From Vulcanimicrobiota bacterium (lineage in GTDB: Bacteria; Vulcanimicrobiota; Vulcanimicrobiia; Vulcanimicrobiales; Vulcanimicrobiaceae): DNA of 64,000 nucleotides. Every line of letters starts with the position of its first letter. Position 1 is the stretch's first letter. A program made the translations under genes and the position numbers. Below the pieces are notes generated by a model that saw only the letters and a program-made list of their open reading frames with translations, made no database searches and was not told the origin of the DNA. Location: the NCBI GenBank assembly GCA_027307235.1, contig DAHUXH010000004.1, positions 1 to 64,000 on the forward strand, written 5' to 3'. Below, piece after piece: positions 23,776 through 32,766 of the stretch.

Positions 23776-26727
23776 TCACCCATTCGCCGCTTCGCGCTGG
23801 AGCAGCGCGAGGACGCTCTGGGCGTCGGTCGGGCGAGCGATCAGGAAACCTTGAATAAAATCGCAGCCTTCTTCGCGCAGAAAATCGAGCTGTTGTTGCG
23901 TTTCGACGCCTTCGGCCACGACTTTGAGCCCGAGGCTGTGCCCCATGCCGATGATCGTGCGGACGATGGTCTCGTCATTGGATTCGCTTCCGATGCCGTC
24001 GACGAACGAACGATCGATCTTGATTTCGTCAACGTCGAACCGGCGCAGATAACTCAACGAGGAGTAGCCGGTTCCAAAATCGTCAACGGAGACTTTTGCT
24101 CCGATGGCTTTGAGCGCGCCGACGACGTGCATCGCTTGTTCCAGATCGACCATGGCAACGCTCTCCGTGATCTCGATCTCTAAGCGTTGCGGCGGAAATT
24201 TGGCCGCTGCCAGGGCGCGTTCCACGGACGTTACCAAATCCGGTCGCTGCAATTGTTTGGCCGACAGGTTGACCGCGAGGCGAAGATACGGATAGTCCGC
24301 CAACGTTTCGGCCACCGTGGCGGCTGCCGTGCGCAGCACCCAATCACCGAGCGGCACGATGAGTCCGCTGATCTCGGCGCTCGGAACAAACTGCGAGGGC
24401 AGAATGATGCCGCTAGCCGGATGGTTCCAGCGGACGAGCGCTTCCAACGCGACGATCCGTCCGGTGCGGGCGTCCGAGATCGGCTGGTAGTGGACGATGA
24501 ACTCCTCGCGTTCGAGCGCGCGGCGCAGCAACTTCTCTTGTGAGAGCCGCATCTGCACGGTCGCTTCTAGACTCGGATGGTAGAACACGTAGCCGTTGCG
24601 GCCGCGTTCCTTCGCACGGTAGAGCGCGATGTCGAGGTTCTTCATCAGCGTTTCATCGTCGCGGCCGTCTTCGGGATAGATGGCGATGCCGGCGCTGGCG
24701 GTGATGAACTGCTCGTATTCGTCGATGCGGTACGTGTTTTCGACGGTGTGCAGAAGGCGCGCGATGATCGGCTCGACCTGCGACACGTCGCCGACCGACG
24801 GCAGCAGCACGGCGAACTCGTCGCCGCCCAGACGCGCGACCGTAGCATCGGGTCCCGAGGCCTGCAGCAGACGACCGGAGATTTGACGCAACATCGCATC
24901 GCCGCGCCCATGACCGAGCGTTTCGTTGACGGATTTGAACCCGTCGAGGTCGACGACCATCACGGCCAAGCGCGTGAAGCGCGATTGGGCGACTTCCAAC
25001 GATTCGCGCAAGCGTTCCTGGAAGAGCGTGCGATTGGCAAGTCCGGTGAGCGCGTCAGTGTAGGCCAGTTGGCGCAGGTGTTCGCGCGAGCGGCGAAGCG
25101 ACAGGCCGTTGCTCGACAACTCGGCGGTCAATGCCAGCAGATCGCGGTGCTCGTCCGGAACGCTCGCATCTTTGCGGTCGCGCGAGAGGAAGACCAGGAT
25201 ACCGTACGGTCCTTCGTCGATGCTGACGAATGTGCCGAGACAGCGCTGAATCGCCGAATCTCCGGGGATCGAGCGAAATGTCGCGATCGGTTCATGCGCT
25301 TGTGATACGGCTTCGGCCGCCGCGAGCACGCTCTCGAGCGGCATCGGATCGGCCGGATCGCGGTCGAAGCGAAGATCGACGCGCGGCTCGAAATCGTGCT
25401 GAACGATCGCACCGCACTCCATCTCGAAGATGCGGCAGCCGGCTTCCAGAATCGCAATCAGTTGCGCGTTCGAACTCGAGCTCGACGCGGCTGCGAGCGA
25501 GAGTTCGCGAATCTGCCGCGTCTGTTCGCGTGCCTTGCGTTCGGCGAGGCGGCGCGCGGTGATGTCTTGCGCGAAGAAATAGATGCCGGCGATGTTGCCG
25601 TCGACGATCGCCGGGAAAAAGGCGGACTGCAAGGTAAGTTGACGGCCGCCGCCGAGCAGCGGGCGAAACTCAAACGAGAGCCGTTCGCCGCGCCGCGCGC
25701 GTTCAAAACGGTCGCGCACCATCGTCTGGTCGTCGTTGCGCACGAACTCGAAGAGCGAGTGGCCGGTGACTTGATCCTTGGCGAAACCGCTGATGAGCAG
25801 CGCGCTCTGGTTCACGTCCAGAATCGTTCCCCGATCGTCGAGCGAGAAAACCGCCGCCGGATTCTGGTCGAAGAGCGAGCGCAGGCGCTGCTCGCTTTCC
25901 AACAACTCGCCTTCTTGCTCGATGATGCGGCGTCGCGCCTGGCGCTCGGTGGTCTCGTCACGAATCAAAGAGAAGAGGCCGTCGATCGTGCCGTTGCGCC
26001 GAATCGGAATGGTCGTGATCAAGAGTTCCAGTTCGCGGCCTTCGATGGTGTGAGCGCGCGATTCGTACCGCAGCACCTCCCCGTTGAGCGCGCGCTGGAT
26101 GTACTCGCGGTGCTGCTGGACGTCTTCTTCGTACAGAAATTCTTCGAATCTATGCCCGATGGTGTCTTCACGGTTCATCGGTCCGTACCGCTCGATCGCG
26201 CGGTTGACGTCGACGATCCTTCCATCGGGCGAGAAGATGACGATGATGTCGGGATTGTTCGCGAAGAGCGAGCGAAAACGTTCTTCACTTTGTTCCAAGC
26301 CGGCAATAGCGGCTTGTTCGTCGGTCACGTTCTCCACGAACGAGATGATGCGATACGTTGGATTCTCTTGCGTGAACGCTACATACCAGCGGCAGTAGAT
26401 GACGTTGCCGTTCTTGTGGTAATTGCGATTGGTCCTGGTCTCGATATGTGTGTCGCCAGCGTTCAGACGGCGCACGATGGAAGCAATCTCTTCCCGATCG
26501 TCGTCGTGGATGAAGTGGAAGTCTTCGGTGCGCTTGCCGAGGACGTCGTCGGGCGTGTAGCCGAACATCTCGACTGCGTTCGATGACCAATAGGAGACGC
26601 GATTGTCGCCGTCCCAGGCGACCAGCGCCAGCGGCGAATGGTGCAGCATCGACTCGAAGAGAGACAGGCACGTCTCATTGATGACACGAGCCGGGTCGCT
26701 CACGTCGTCAGTGCGCAAGGTACTCAT
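23776..26727 (-). CDS. PAS(x3)-GAF-GGDEF-EAL cyclic di-GMP signalling protein
   Basis: A 983-residue soluble sensor. Three PAS domains (about 20-145, 150-275 and 280-400) are followed by a GAF-like domain (415-560). A GGDEF cyclase domain spans about 570-730 (TDALTGLANR, ARLGGDEFAVL intact). An EAL phosphodiesterase domain spans 740-983 (EALVRW, DDFGTGYSSL, EGVET, QGFLIARP intact). The inhibitory RxxD site just before GGDEF reads GPDA, so product feedback is probably absent. No membrane segment. ATG at 26725-26727 lies inside the end of the ALDH gene; an upstream in-frame start would add 36 unlikely residues. Both enzymatic halves look competent, so the net activity depends on the PAS/GAF inputs. 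Confidence 0.93.
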   Translation of the reverse strand: MSTLRTDDVSDPARVINETCLSLFESMLHHSPLALVAWDGDNRVSYWSSNAVEMFGYTPDDVLGKRTEDFHFIHDDDREEIASIVRRLNAGDTHIETRTNRNYHKNGNVIYCRWYVAFTQENPTYRIISFVENVTDEQAAIAGLEQSEERFRSLFANNPDIIVIFSPDGRIVDVNRAIERYGPMNREDTIGHRFEEFLYEEDVQQHREYIQRALNGEVLRYESRAHTIEGRELELLITTIPIRRNGTIDGLFSLIRDETTERQARRRIIEQEGELLESEQRLRSLFDQNPAAVFSLDDRGTILDVNQSALLISGFAKDQVTGHSLFEFVRNDDQTMVRDRFERARRGERLSFEFRPLLGGGRQLTLQSAFFPAIVDGNIAGIYFFAQDITARRLAERKAREQTRQIRELSLAAASSSSSNAQLIAILEAGCRIFEMECGAIVQHDFEPRVDLRFDRDPADPMPLESVLAAAEAVSQAHEPIATFRSIPGDSAIQRCLGTFVSIDEGPYGILVFLSRDRKDASVPDEHRDLLALTAELSSNGLSLRRSREHLRQLAYTDALTGLANRTLFQERLRESLEVAQSRFTRLAVMVVDLDGFKSVNETLGHGRGDAMLRQISGRLLQASGPDATVARLGGDEFAVLLPSVGDVSQVEPIIARLLHTVENTYRIDEYEQFITASAGIAIYPEDGRDDETLMKNLDIALYRAKERGRNGYVFYHPSLEATVQMRLSQEKLLRRALEREEFIVHYQPISDARTGRIVALEALVRWNHPASGIILPSQFVPSAEISGLIVPLGDWVLRTAAATVAETLADYPYLRLAVNLSAKQLQRPDLVTSVERALAAAKFPPQRLEIEITESVAMVDLEQAMHVVGALKAIGAKVSVDDFGTGYSSLSYLRRFDVDEIKIDRSFVDGIGSESNDETIVRTIIGMGHSLGLKVVAEGVETQQQLDFLREEGCDFIQGFLIARPTDAQSVLALLQREAANG

Positions 26728-28144
26728 GCAGCCCGTGTACTCCGCCCTCGCGGCCGAAGCCCGATTCGCGGTAGCCGCCGAAAGGTGAGGCGGGATCGAA
26801 TTGATTGAAGGTATTGCACCACACGACTCCGGCACGCAACTGCTGGGCGATCCACATATTCTTGCTCCCCTTGTCCGTCCACACGCCGGCGGAGAGACCG
26901 TACGGCGTGTTGTTCGCCTTTTCGACGGCCTCTTCCGGCGTGCGGAAGGTCATCACCGAGAGGACTGGGCCGAAAATCTCCTCGCGGGCGATGCGATGCG
27001 AGGGTTGGACACCGGTGAAGAACGAGGCAGGAAAGAAGAAGCCGCGCTCCGGGAGCCAGCAGCTCTGCTGCACCAGCGTCGCGCCGGCTTCGACGCCGCT
27101 GTCGACGAGTTCGTGAATCTTGTCGAGCTGCGCGCGCGAGTTGATCGCGCCGATGTCGGTGTTCTTGTCGAGGGGGTCGCCGAGGCGCAGCGTTTCGATG
27201 CGGGCACGCAAGCGTTCGATGATCTCGTCGTGGATGCGTTCCTCTACCAATAAGCGCGAGCCCGCGCAACACACGTGTCCCTGATTGAAGTAGATCCCGT
27301 TGACGATGCCTTCCATCGCTTGATCCAGCGGCGCATCGGCACAGACGATGTTGGCGGCCTTCCCGCCCAACTCCAGCGTCAGTCGTTTGGCCGTTCCCGC
27401 GGTGGCGCGAGCGATGATCTTCCCGACCTCGGTTGAGCCCGTGAAGGCGATCTTGTCGACGTCATCGTGCTCGACGAGGGCAGCGCCGGTCGAGCCGTCG
27501 CCGGTGACCACGTTGACGACGCCCGGCGGAAGGTCGGCTTCGGCGACGATCTGCGCCAGCGCGAGCGCGGTGAGCGGTGTCGTTTCAGCGGGTTTGAGCA
27601 CGACCGTGTTCCCGCAGGCCAGCGCCGGGGCGAGCTTCCACGCCGCCATCAGGAGCGGAAAATTCCACGGAACGATCTGCCCGCACACGCCGATCGGATG
27701 CGCCGTGCGTCCGGCGCGCAGCGCCCATTCGAGCTTGTCCGCCCAACCGGCATAATAGAAGAAGTGCGCGGCGGCGGCCGGCACGTCGAAGTCGCGCGAC
27801 TCGCGGATCGGCTTGCCGCCATTGAGTGTCTCCAGCACGGCCAGCTCGCGCGAACGCTCGGTGATCGCACGCGCGATACGATACACGTATTTCGCGCGCG
27901 CCGCGCCGCTGAGTTTCCTCCAGTACTTGTCGTAGGCTTTGCGCGCTGCGCGCACCGCGCGGTCGACGTCGGCCGCCTCGGCGAACGCAACCTCTGCGAG
28001 CACCGACTCGTCGGCCGGATTGATGGTCGGGACGTAGCGGCCGCTCGCGGGCGAGACCCAGCGCCCCTCGATGAACAGGCCGTACCGCTCGCGGATGTGC
28101 GGTGCGGTGGTCTCCGGCGATGGCGCGTATTCGAGGATCGACAT
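26708..28144 (-). CDS. NAD(P)-dependent aldehyde dehydrogenase
   Basis: A full-length 478-residue ALDH. The catalytic Glu is in LELGGKAANIV, the nucleophile Cys in FNQGHVCCAGSRL, and the cofactor-binding FTGSTEVGKII and PWNFPLLMAAWKL are present. It oxidises an aldehyde to the acid. Next to deoC, which releases acetaldehyde from deoxyribose-5-phosphate, acetaldehyde is a natural guess. The ATG at 28142-28144 follows AGGA and is preferred to a start 20 codons upstream that would overlap the deoC end. Its last 20 bases overlap the start of the PAS-GGDEF-EAL gene. Confidence 0.92.
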   Translation of the reverse strand: MSILEYAPSPETTAPHIRERYGLFIEGRWVSPASGRYVPTINPADESVLAEVAFAEAADVDRAVRAARKAYDKYWRKLSGAARAKYVYRIARAITERSRELAVLETLNGGKPIRESRDFDVPAAAAHFFYYAGWADKLEWALRAGRTAHPIGVCGQIVPWNFPLLMAAWKLAPALACGNTVVLKPAETTPLTALALAQIVAEADLPPGVVNVVTGDGSTGAALVEHDDVDKIAFTGSTEVGKIIARATAGTAKRLTLELGGKAANIVCADAPLDQAMEGIVNGIYFNQGHVCCAGSRLLVEERIHDEIIERLRARIETLRLGDPLDKNTDIGAINSRAQLDKIHELVDSGVEAGATLVQQSCWLPERGFFFPASFFTGVQPSHRIAREEIFGPVLSVMTFRTPEEAVEKANNTPYGLSAGVWTDKGSKNMWIAQQLRAGVVWCNTFNQFDPASPFGGYRESGFGREGGVHGLHEYLAH

Positions 28145-28157
28145 CGTATCGTGCTTC

Positions 28158-29042
28158 CTACCCGAGCGGTATGTAGTCGGCACCGGCGTAGCGACCGGTG
28201 ACATCTTTTTCGAGTTGCATCAGCAGATCGTCGAGCAGCGAACTGGCGCCGATGCGAAACAACTCCGGTGACAGCCACGGCTCGCCGAGCGTCTCTTTCA
28301 CCACGACCAAGTACGACAATGCCTGTTTGGTCGTGCGTACACCGCCGGCGACTTTGAGCCCACGCCGCTGACCGGTCGCGCGATGGAAGTCGCGAATCGC
28401 CTCGCACATCAGCAGTGCCGTCGGGAGCGTCGCGCTCACGCCGATCTTCCCGGTCGACGTCTTGATGAAGTCCGCGCCCGCCGCGAGCGCAAGATCGCTC
28501 GCACGCCGGATGTTGTCGTAGGTTCCGAGTTCGCCGGTCTCCAAAATCACTTTGAGATGCACGTCGCCGCACACGCGCTTGACGGCGGCGATCTGATCGA
28601 AGACGACGTCCTCTTTACCGGAGAGAAACGCGCCGCGATCGATCACCATGTCAATCTCGTCGGCTCCGGCGTCGATGGCGGCTTGCGTGTCGGCGAGCTT
28701 CACGCCGAGACTGGACAGACCGCTCGGAAATGCGGTTGCCACCGACGCGACCTTGACGCTCGACCCGCGCACGGCATCTTTTGCCGCCGCGACCAGGCTC
28801 GGATAGACGCAGACGGCGGCAACGCTCGGAACGCCGGGCCAGCCCGGACGCGGAGCGATCGCTTTCGCGCACAGCGAGCGCACGCGGCCTTCGGAATCTT
28901 TGCCTTCGAGTGTGGTGAGATCGCAGCACGCGATTGCGAGGTGTATACCCGCGCGTTTGGCAGTGCTCTTGATGGAGCGTTTCGCGAGATCGGCGGCCCG
29001 CTGTTCGAGCATGACCGCCTCGACGGGCGCATACGACAGCAT
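28158..29042 (-). CDS. deoC: Deoxyribose-phosphate aldolase
   Basis: Splits 2-deoxyribose-5-phosphate into glyceraldehyde-3-phosphate and acetaldehyde through a Schiff base. The 294-residue TIM barrel shows VCVYPSLV, the proton-relay region AGADEIDMVIDRG, the Schiff-base Lys in DFIKTSTGK and the second Lys in LKVAGGVRT. It is longer than E. coli DeoC because of N- and C-terminal extensions of the eukaryote/actinobacterial kind. It starts 5 bases after hpd and ends 13 bases before the ALDH gene, so acetaldehyde can be passed on. Confidence 0.92.
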   Translation of the reverse strand: MLSYAPVEAVMLEQRAADLAKRSIKSTAKRAGIHLAIACCDLTTLEGKDSEGRVRSLCAKAIAPRPGWPGVPSVAAVCVYPSLVAAAKDAVRGSSVKVASVATAFPSGLSSLGVKLADTQAAIDAGADEIDMVIDRGAFLSGKEDVVFDQIAAVKRVCGDVHLKVILETGELGTYDNIRRASDLALAAGADFIKTSTGKIGVSATLPTALLMCEAIRDFHRATGQRRGLKVAGGVRTTKQALSYLVVVKETLGEPWLSPELFRIGASSLLDDLLMQLEKDVTGRYAGADYIPLG

Positions 29043-29047
29043 CGAGG

Positions 29048-30163
29048 CTACAGTGTTCCGCGCTTTTCTTGTTCCCGTTCGATCGAGACGAAGAGCGCCT
29101 TGAAGTTCCCTTTGCCGAACGACAGGCTGCCCTTGCGCTGGATGATCTCGAAGAAGAGCGTCGGGCGGTCTTGCAGCGGTTTCGTGAAGATCTGCAGCAT
29201 GTATCCTTGATCGTCGCGATCGACGAGAATGCGACGCTCGCGCAGCACGTCGATGGCCTCGTCGATCGTACCGACGCGCTCGGCGAGCATGTCGTAATAG
29301 GTATCGGGCGTGTCGAGAAAATCGACGCCGTTGGCGCTGAGCGCGTCGATGGTGGCCGCTATGTCGTCGGTGCGGATCGCGAGGTGTTGCACGCCGGGAC
29401 CGCGGTAAAAATCGAGGTACTCCTCGATCTGCGATTTCTTCTTTCCGTGCGCAGGTTCGTTGATCGGAAACTTTACGCGATGACGAGCATCGGTCATCAC
29501 CTTCGAGCGCAGTGCGGTGTAGTCGGTCGAGATGTCTGTATCGTCGAACGAGACCAGTTGCGAGAAGCCGAAGACGCGATGGTAGAACTCGCCCCATGCA
29601 TCCATCTCGCCCCATCCGACGTTGCCCACGCAGTGATCGACGAAGAGCAGGTTCGGCTTGGCGGCGTTGGGATAGCTCTTGCGCGCCTCGACGAAACCCG
29701 GCAGAAAGATGCCGCGATAGTCGCCGCGCTGGATGAACGAGTGCACCGTGTCGCCGTAGGCGGCGACCGTTGCTTTGACGATGCAGCCGCTTCCGTCGCG
29801 CAGTTCCGTGGGCGCGAGCACCGAACGGGCGCCGCCCCGCATCGCCATATCGTAGGCTGCACGCGCATCCTCAACGAGGATGGCGACGTCCTTGACGCCG
29901 TCGCCGTGCTCGCGGACGTGCGTCGCGATGTCGTCGTCGGGGCGCAGGCTCGCGGTGAGGACGAAGCGCAGATTGTTCTGCACGAGCACGTAGCTCACAC
30001 GGTCCTTGACGCCGGTTTCCGGGCCCGCGTAGGCGACCTGATCGAATCCGAAGGCGGTGCAGTAGAAATGCGCTGCTTGTTTGGCATTCCCGACGTAGAA
30101 TTCGATGAAATCCCAGTCAATCTGCGCGAGCGGATTGCGTTCGGTCTGGGCGGGCGTGCTCAT
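29048..30163 (-). CDS. hpd: 4-hydroxyphenylpyruvate dioxygenase
   Basis: Converts 4-hydroxyphenylpyruvate to homogentisate in tyrosine breakdown. The 371-residue product has two VOC-type domains. The iron ligands are His in LFVDHCVGNV, His in GVQHLAIRTDD and Glu in LFFEIIQRKG. The C-terminal helix with GKGNFKALF is present. ATG at 30161-30163 gives the normal family start (IDWDFIEFYVGNA). It is divergent from the conserved hypothetical and fahA, with only 56 bases between the starts. Confidence 0.95.
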   Translation of the reverse strand: MSTPAQTERNPLAQIDWDFIEFYVGNAKQAAHFYCTAFGFDQVAYAGPETGVKDRVSYVLVQNNLRFVLTASLRPDDDIATHVREHGDGVKDVAILVEDARAAYDMAMRGGARSVLAPTELRDGSGCIVKATVAAYGDTVHSFIQRGDYRGIFLPGFVEARKSYPNAAKPNLLFVDHCVGNVGWGEMDAWGEFYHRVFGFSQLVSFDDTDISTDYTALRSKVMTDARHRVKFPINEPAHGKKKSQIEEYLDFYRGPGVQHLAIRTDDIAATIDALSANGVDFLDTPDTYYDMLAERVGTIDEAIDVLRERRILVDRDDQGYMLQIFTKPLQDRPTLFFEIIQRKGSLSFGKGNFKALFVSIEREQEKRGTL

Positions 30164-30219
30164 GATCAGCCGATTCGCGGGTGCAGGCGAGCGCCCTGCG
30201 CAGGCATAACGACGCCGCA

Positions 30220-31158
30220 ATGACCGTAGCGCAGACCTTGTTCTCACGTGCGATCGATTACGCCGGGTTGTTCCCTCCGGCCGGGCTTGCGATGCCCGAT
30301 GCGCTCGCGGAGTACGACATCGCGCGAAACGGACCTCACGCATGGATGCTTGGGCGTTTTGTCGTGCCCCTCTCGCGCATGACCGAGTTGCTCGAAGCCC
30401 TCAGTGAGGGAACACCGCGCGCGCTCTCGGTGATCATTGACACGGCGCAGGACGCGCGGACGTGGTTTGCGCGCACGCAGTCGGCGCTCGGGCGTCTGGC
30501 CGAGGTTCGGCGCGAGGAGCGCGGTGTGCGGATCGAGGCGCTGGAAGTGCCGCTGCCGGTCCCGCAGGCGGCACGTGAGACCCTCGACGCGCCGATCGCG
30601 CAGTTCGGGGCGCTCTGCGAGCAGACGGGGTTGCGCGACCTTCCTATCTATATCGAGTTCCCGCGCGACGCGGCCTTTGCCGAGCGGCTGCCGGCGGGGA
30701 TCAAGGCCGTTCTGCGCGCGCGCATGCACGCCAAGATTCGCTGCGGGAGCGTCGATCCGTCGGCGGTGCCGTCGCCTGCGGAACTAGCGGCCTTTCTCGA
30801 TGAGGCCGCTGCCGCAGACGTGGCCTTCAAAGCCACCGCCGGGCTGCATCATCCGGTGCGCGCGCGCAACGGCGACGCGGGCTATACGATGCACGGCTTC
30901 CTGAACCTGCTGGTCGCGACGCTGTGTGCGCGGGCGCGCGCGCCGCGCGATATGATTGAGGCTGCGGTGAGCGAAGAAGATGCCGCTGCGTTTCGGGTGA
31001 CGAGTGACGCCGTCGCGTGGCGCGCATCGACCTGGGACGACGCCGCCGTGACGTTGATGCGCGATCGCGGGTTCGTTGCCTTCGGAAGCTGCAGTTTCGA
31101 AGAACCGGTAGCGGACCTGACGCAGCTTGGGATTGCGCTGAACGGGCGCGCGGCATGA
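30220..31158 (+). CDS. Conserved hypothetical protein paired with fumarylacetoacetase
   Basis: A 312-residue soluble protein of unknown function. It begins LFSRAIDYAGLFPPAGLAMP and contains DLPIYIEFPRD, HAKIRCGS, FKATAGLHHPVR and GYTMHGFLNLLVATLCAR. The alternating strand/helix pattern with GLHH and KIRCG motifs resembles a TIM-barrel-like fold, which is a guess. Its stop overlaps the fahA start (ATGA). From memory, similar unnamed genes accompany fahA elsewhere; this needs a database check. The conserved Lys and His motifs suggest an enzyme or binding protein acting on a tyrosine-pathway intermediate. Confidence 0.75.
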   Translation: MTVAQTLFSRAIDYAGLFPPAGLAMPDALAEYDIARNGPHAWMLGRFVVPLSRMTELLEALSEGTPRALSVIIDTAQDARTWFARTQSALGRLAEVRREERGVRIEALEVPLPVPQAARETLDAPIAQFGALCEQTGLRDLPIYIEFPRDAAFAERLPAGIKAVLRARMHAKIRCGSVDPSAVPSPAELAAFLDEAAAADVAFKATAGLHHPVRARNGDAGYTMHGFLNLLVATLCARARAPRDMIEAAVSEEDAAAFRVTSDAVAWRASTWDDAAVTLMRDRGFVAFGSCSFEEPVADLTQLGIALNGRAA

Positions 31159-32465
31159 CCGAACTGGTCGTGGTCGCGCCGGAGGTGCGCTCGTGGATCG
31201 ACCTGCCGTCTCATTCGGATTTTCCGATACAAAATCTCCCCTACGGCGTGTTCGCGCGCGGCGAAGGTCCGCCGCGCATCGGGGTCGCGATCGGCGAGTC
31301 GATCGTCGATCTGTACGCGCTCGCGCAGGCCGGATTCTTTGAAGGCGTCTGCGATCGCGCGCTGTTGACGGCGCCGTCGCTCGAAGGCTTCTTGGCGGCG
31401 GGGCGCGCGACATGGAGCGCGGTGCGGCGGCTGCTCGTCGAACTGCTGCGCATCGGCGGCGACGCGCGCGTGCGCGAGAACGCCGCCGCCTTCATCATGC
31501 CGCAGCAGAGTGCGACGATGTGTCTCCCGACGAGGATCGGCGATTACGTCGATTTTTATTCATCGCTCGAACATGCGACCAACATGGGCAAGATGCTGCG
31601 GCCGGCCGGTGAGGCGCTCTTGCCCAATTGGCGCTGGATTCCGATTGGGTACCATGGGCGTTCGAGCACGATCGTCGTCGACGGGACGCCGATCGTTCGC
31701 CCCAACGGCCAACGCAAAGCCGCCGACGCCGATGCACCGGCGTTTGGCCCGACGCGCTTGCTCGACATCGAACTCGAGATGGGTTTTTTCACCGGACCGC
31801 CCAATGAGATGGGCGAACCGATCGCGCTCTCGCAGGCGCGCGAGCACATCTTCGGGCTGGTGTTGGTGAACGACTGGAGCGCACGCGACATTCAAGCGTG
31901 GGAATACCAGCCGCTCGGGCCGTTCCTCGGCAAATCGTTCGCGACGACGATCTCGCCGTGGATCGTGACGCTCGATGCGCTCGAACCGTATCGCGTCGCC
32001 GGTCCGCGGCAAGAACCGCCGCCGCTAGACTACCTGCGCCAGCATGAAGCTTGGAATTACGACGTGTCGCTCGCGATCGATATCGAGAGCGCCGAGATGC
32101 GCGAACGCGGCATCGCGCCCTACACGATCGTGCGCTCCAACTTCAAGCAGATGTACTGGTCGATGGCGCAGCAACTCGCGCACGTCACCAGCAACGGCAC
32201 CAACACGCGCCCCGGCGATCTCTACGCATCCGGCACGATCAGCGGCGAAGAACGCGACGCAGCCGGCAGCTTCATGGAACTCACCTGGCGCGGCGCGCAC
32301 CCGCTGGTGCTGCCGACCGGCGAGACGCGCGCATTTCTCGAAGACGGCGATGACATCACGCTGCGCGGCTTTTGCGAACGGCCCGGCTCCCCACGGATCG
32401 GCTTCGGCTACGCACGCGGCCGCATCGAACCCGCCCACGCGGTGCCCGCCGCGACTCAACGATGA
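31155..32465 (+). CDS. fahA: Fumarylacetoacetase
   Basis: Hydrolyses fumarylacetoacetate to fumarate and acetoacetate, the last step of the homogentisate route. The 436-residue protein has the metal and catalytic residues of the family: YVDFYSSLEHATNMG (Asp ligand and general-base His), LDIELEMGFF (two Glu ligands), NDWSARDIQAWEYQPLGPFL (Asp ligand), GKSFATTISPW (Lys) and NGTNTRPGDLYASGTISG. Length and motifs match the mammalian and bacterial enzymes. Homogentisate dioxygenase, the step between hpd and this gene, is not in the window. Confidence 0.95.
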   Translation: MTELVVVAPEVRSWIDLPSHSDFPIQNLPYGVFARGEGPPRIGVAIGESIVDLYALAQAGFFEGVCDRALLTAPSLEGFLAAGRATWSAVRRLLVELLRIGGDARVRENAAAFIMPQQSATMCLPTRIGDYVDFYSSLEHATNMGKMLRPAGEALLPNWRWIPIGYHGRSSTIVVDGTPIVRPNGQRKAADADAPAFGPTRLLDIELEMGFFTGPPNEMGEPIALSQAREHIFGLVLVNDWSARDIQAWEYQPLGPFLGKSFATTISPWIVTLDALEPYRVAGPRQEPPPLDYLRQHEAWNYDVSLAIDIESAEMRERGIAPYTIVRSNFKQMYWSMAQQLAHVTSNGTNTRPGDLYASGTISGEERDAAGSFMELTWRGAHPLVLPTGETRAFLEDGDDITLRGFCERPGSPRIGFGYARGRIEPAHAVPAATQR

Positions 32466-32566
32466 GAAGCTCGGAGTTGAAGCGGTTTATCGTTCGCGCC
32501 GTGCTCGAGGAAACTCGACCGCAGTGGATCGTCAGATACGGCCGCAAACCGGCGGAGCCTCGATAG
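32462..32566 (+). CDS. Possible small protein coupled to fahA (34 codons)
   Basis: An ATG overlaps the fahA stop codon (ATGA) and opens a frame for a basic 34-residue peptide (SELKRFIVRAVLEETRP and on). The ATGA overlap is the same arrangement used by real neighbours in this genome, but there is no other support. It may be chance. Confidence 0.22.
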   Translation: MRSSELKRFIVRAVLEETRPQWIVRYGRKPAEPR

Positions 32567-32709
32567 CACCGCGCTGATGAAAAGGATCGTCCTTCGGCGG
32601 TGCGGGCCCGAATCTACAACCTATTCCCCAAATGCGGAGCGTTGCGACAAGTTTCTGTTAGGCGAAAAAAATGTGTTGCCAGAACGTGAGCGATGTGATC
32701 AAATTGTGA

Positions 32710-32747
32710 CCATCCGCCGAAAGTAATCGAGCGGACGGTAGCTTTTT
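32710..32747 (+). terminator. Terminator-like hairpin in the pilus operon leader
   Basis: CCATCCGC (32710-32717) pairs with GCGGACGG (32731-32738) over 8 positions with one mismatch, followed 4 bases later by TTTTT. It ends 19 bases before the pilB start and could attenuate the pilus operon, or simply end transcripts from fahA. A weak TTGCCA-N17-TCAAAT promoter at 32676-32704 lies upstream. The rest of 32567-32766 shows nothing else I can name. Confidence 0.45.
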
Positions 32748-32766
32748 CTTCGGAAAGAGGTCGGGT

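Noticed and set aside
32694-32709. Possible CRP site (TGTGATCAAATTGTGA) before pilB
   Set aside because: The two TGTGA halves are direct, not inverted, repeats, so it does not match the CRP consensus.
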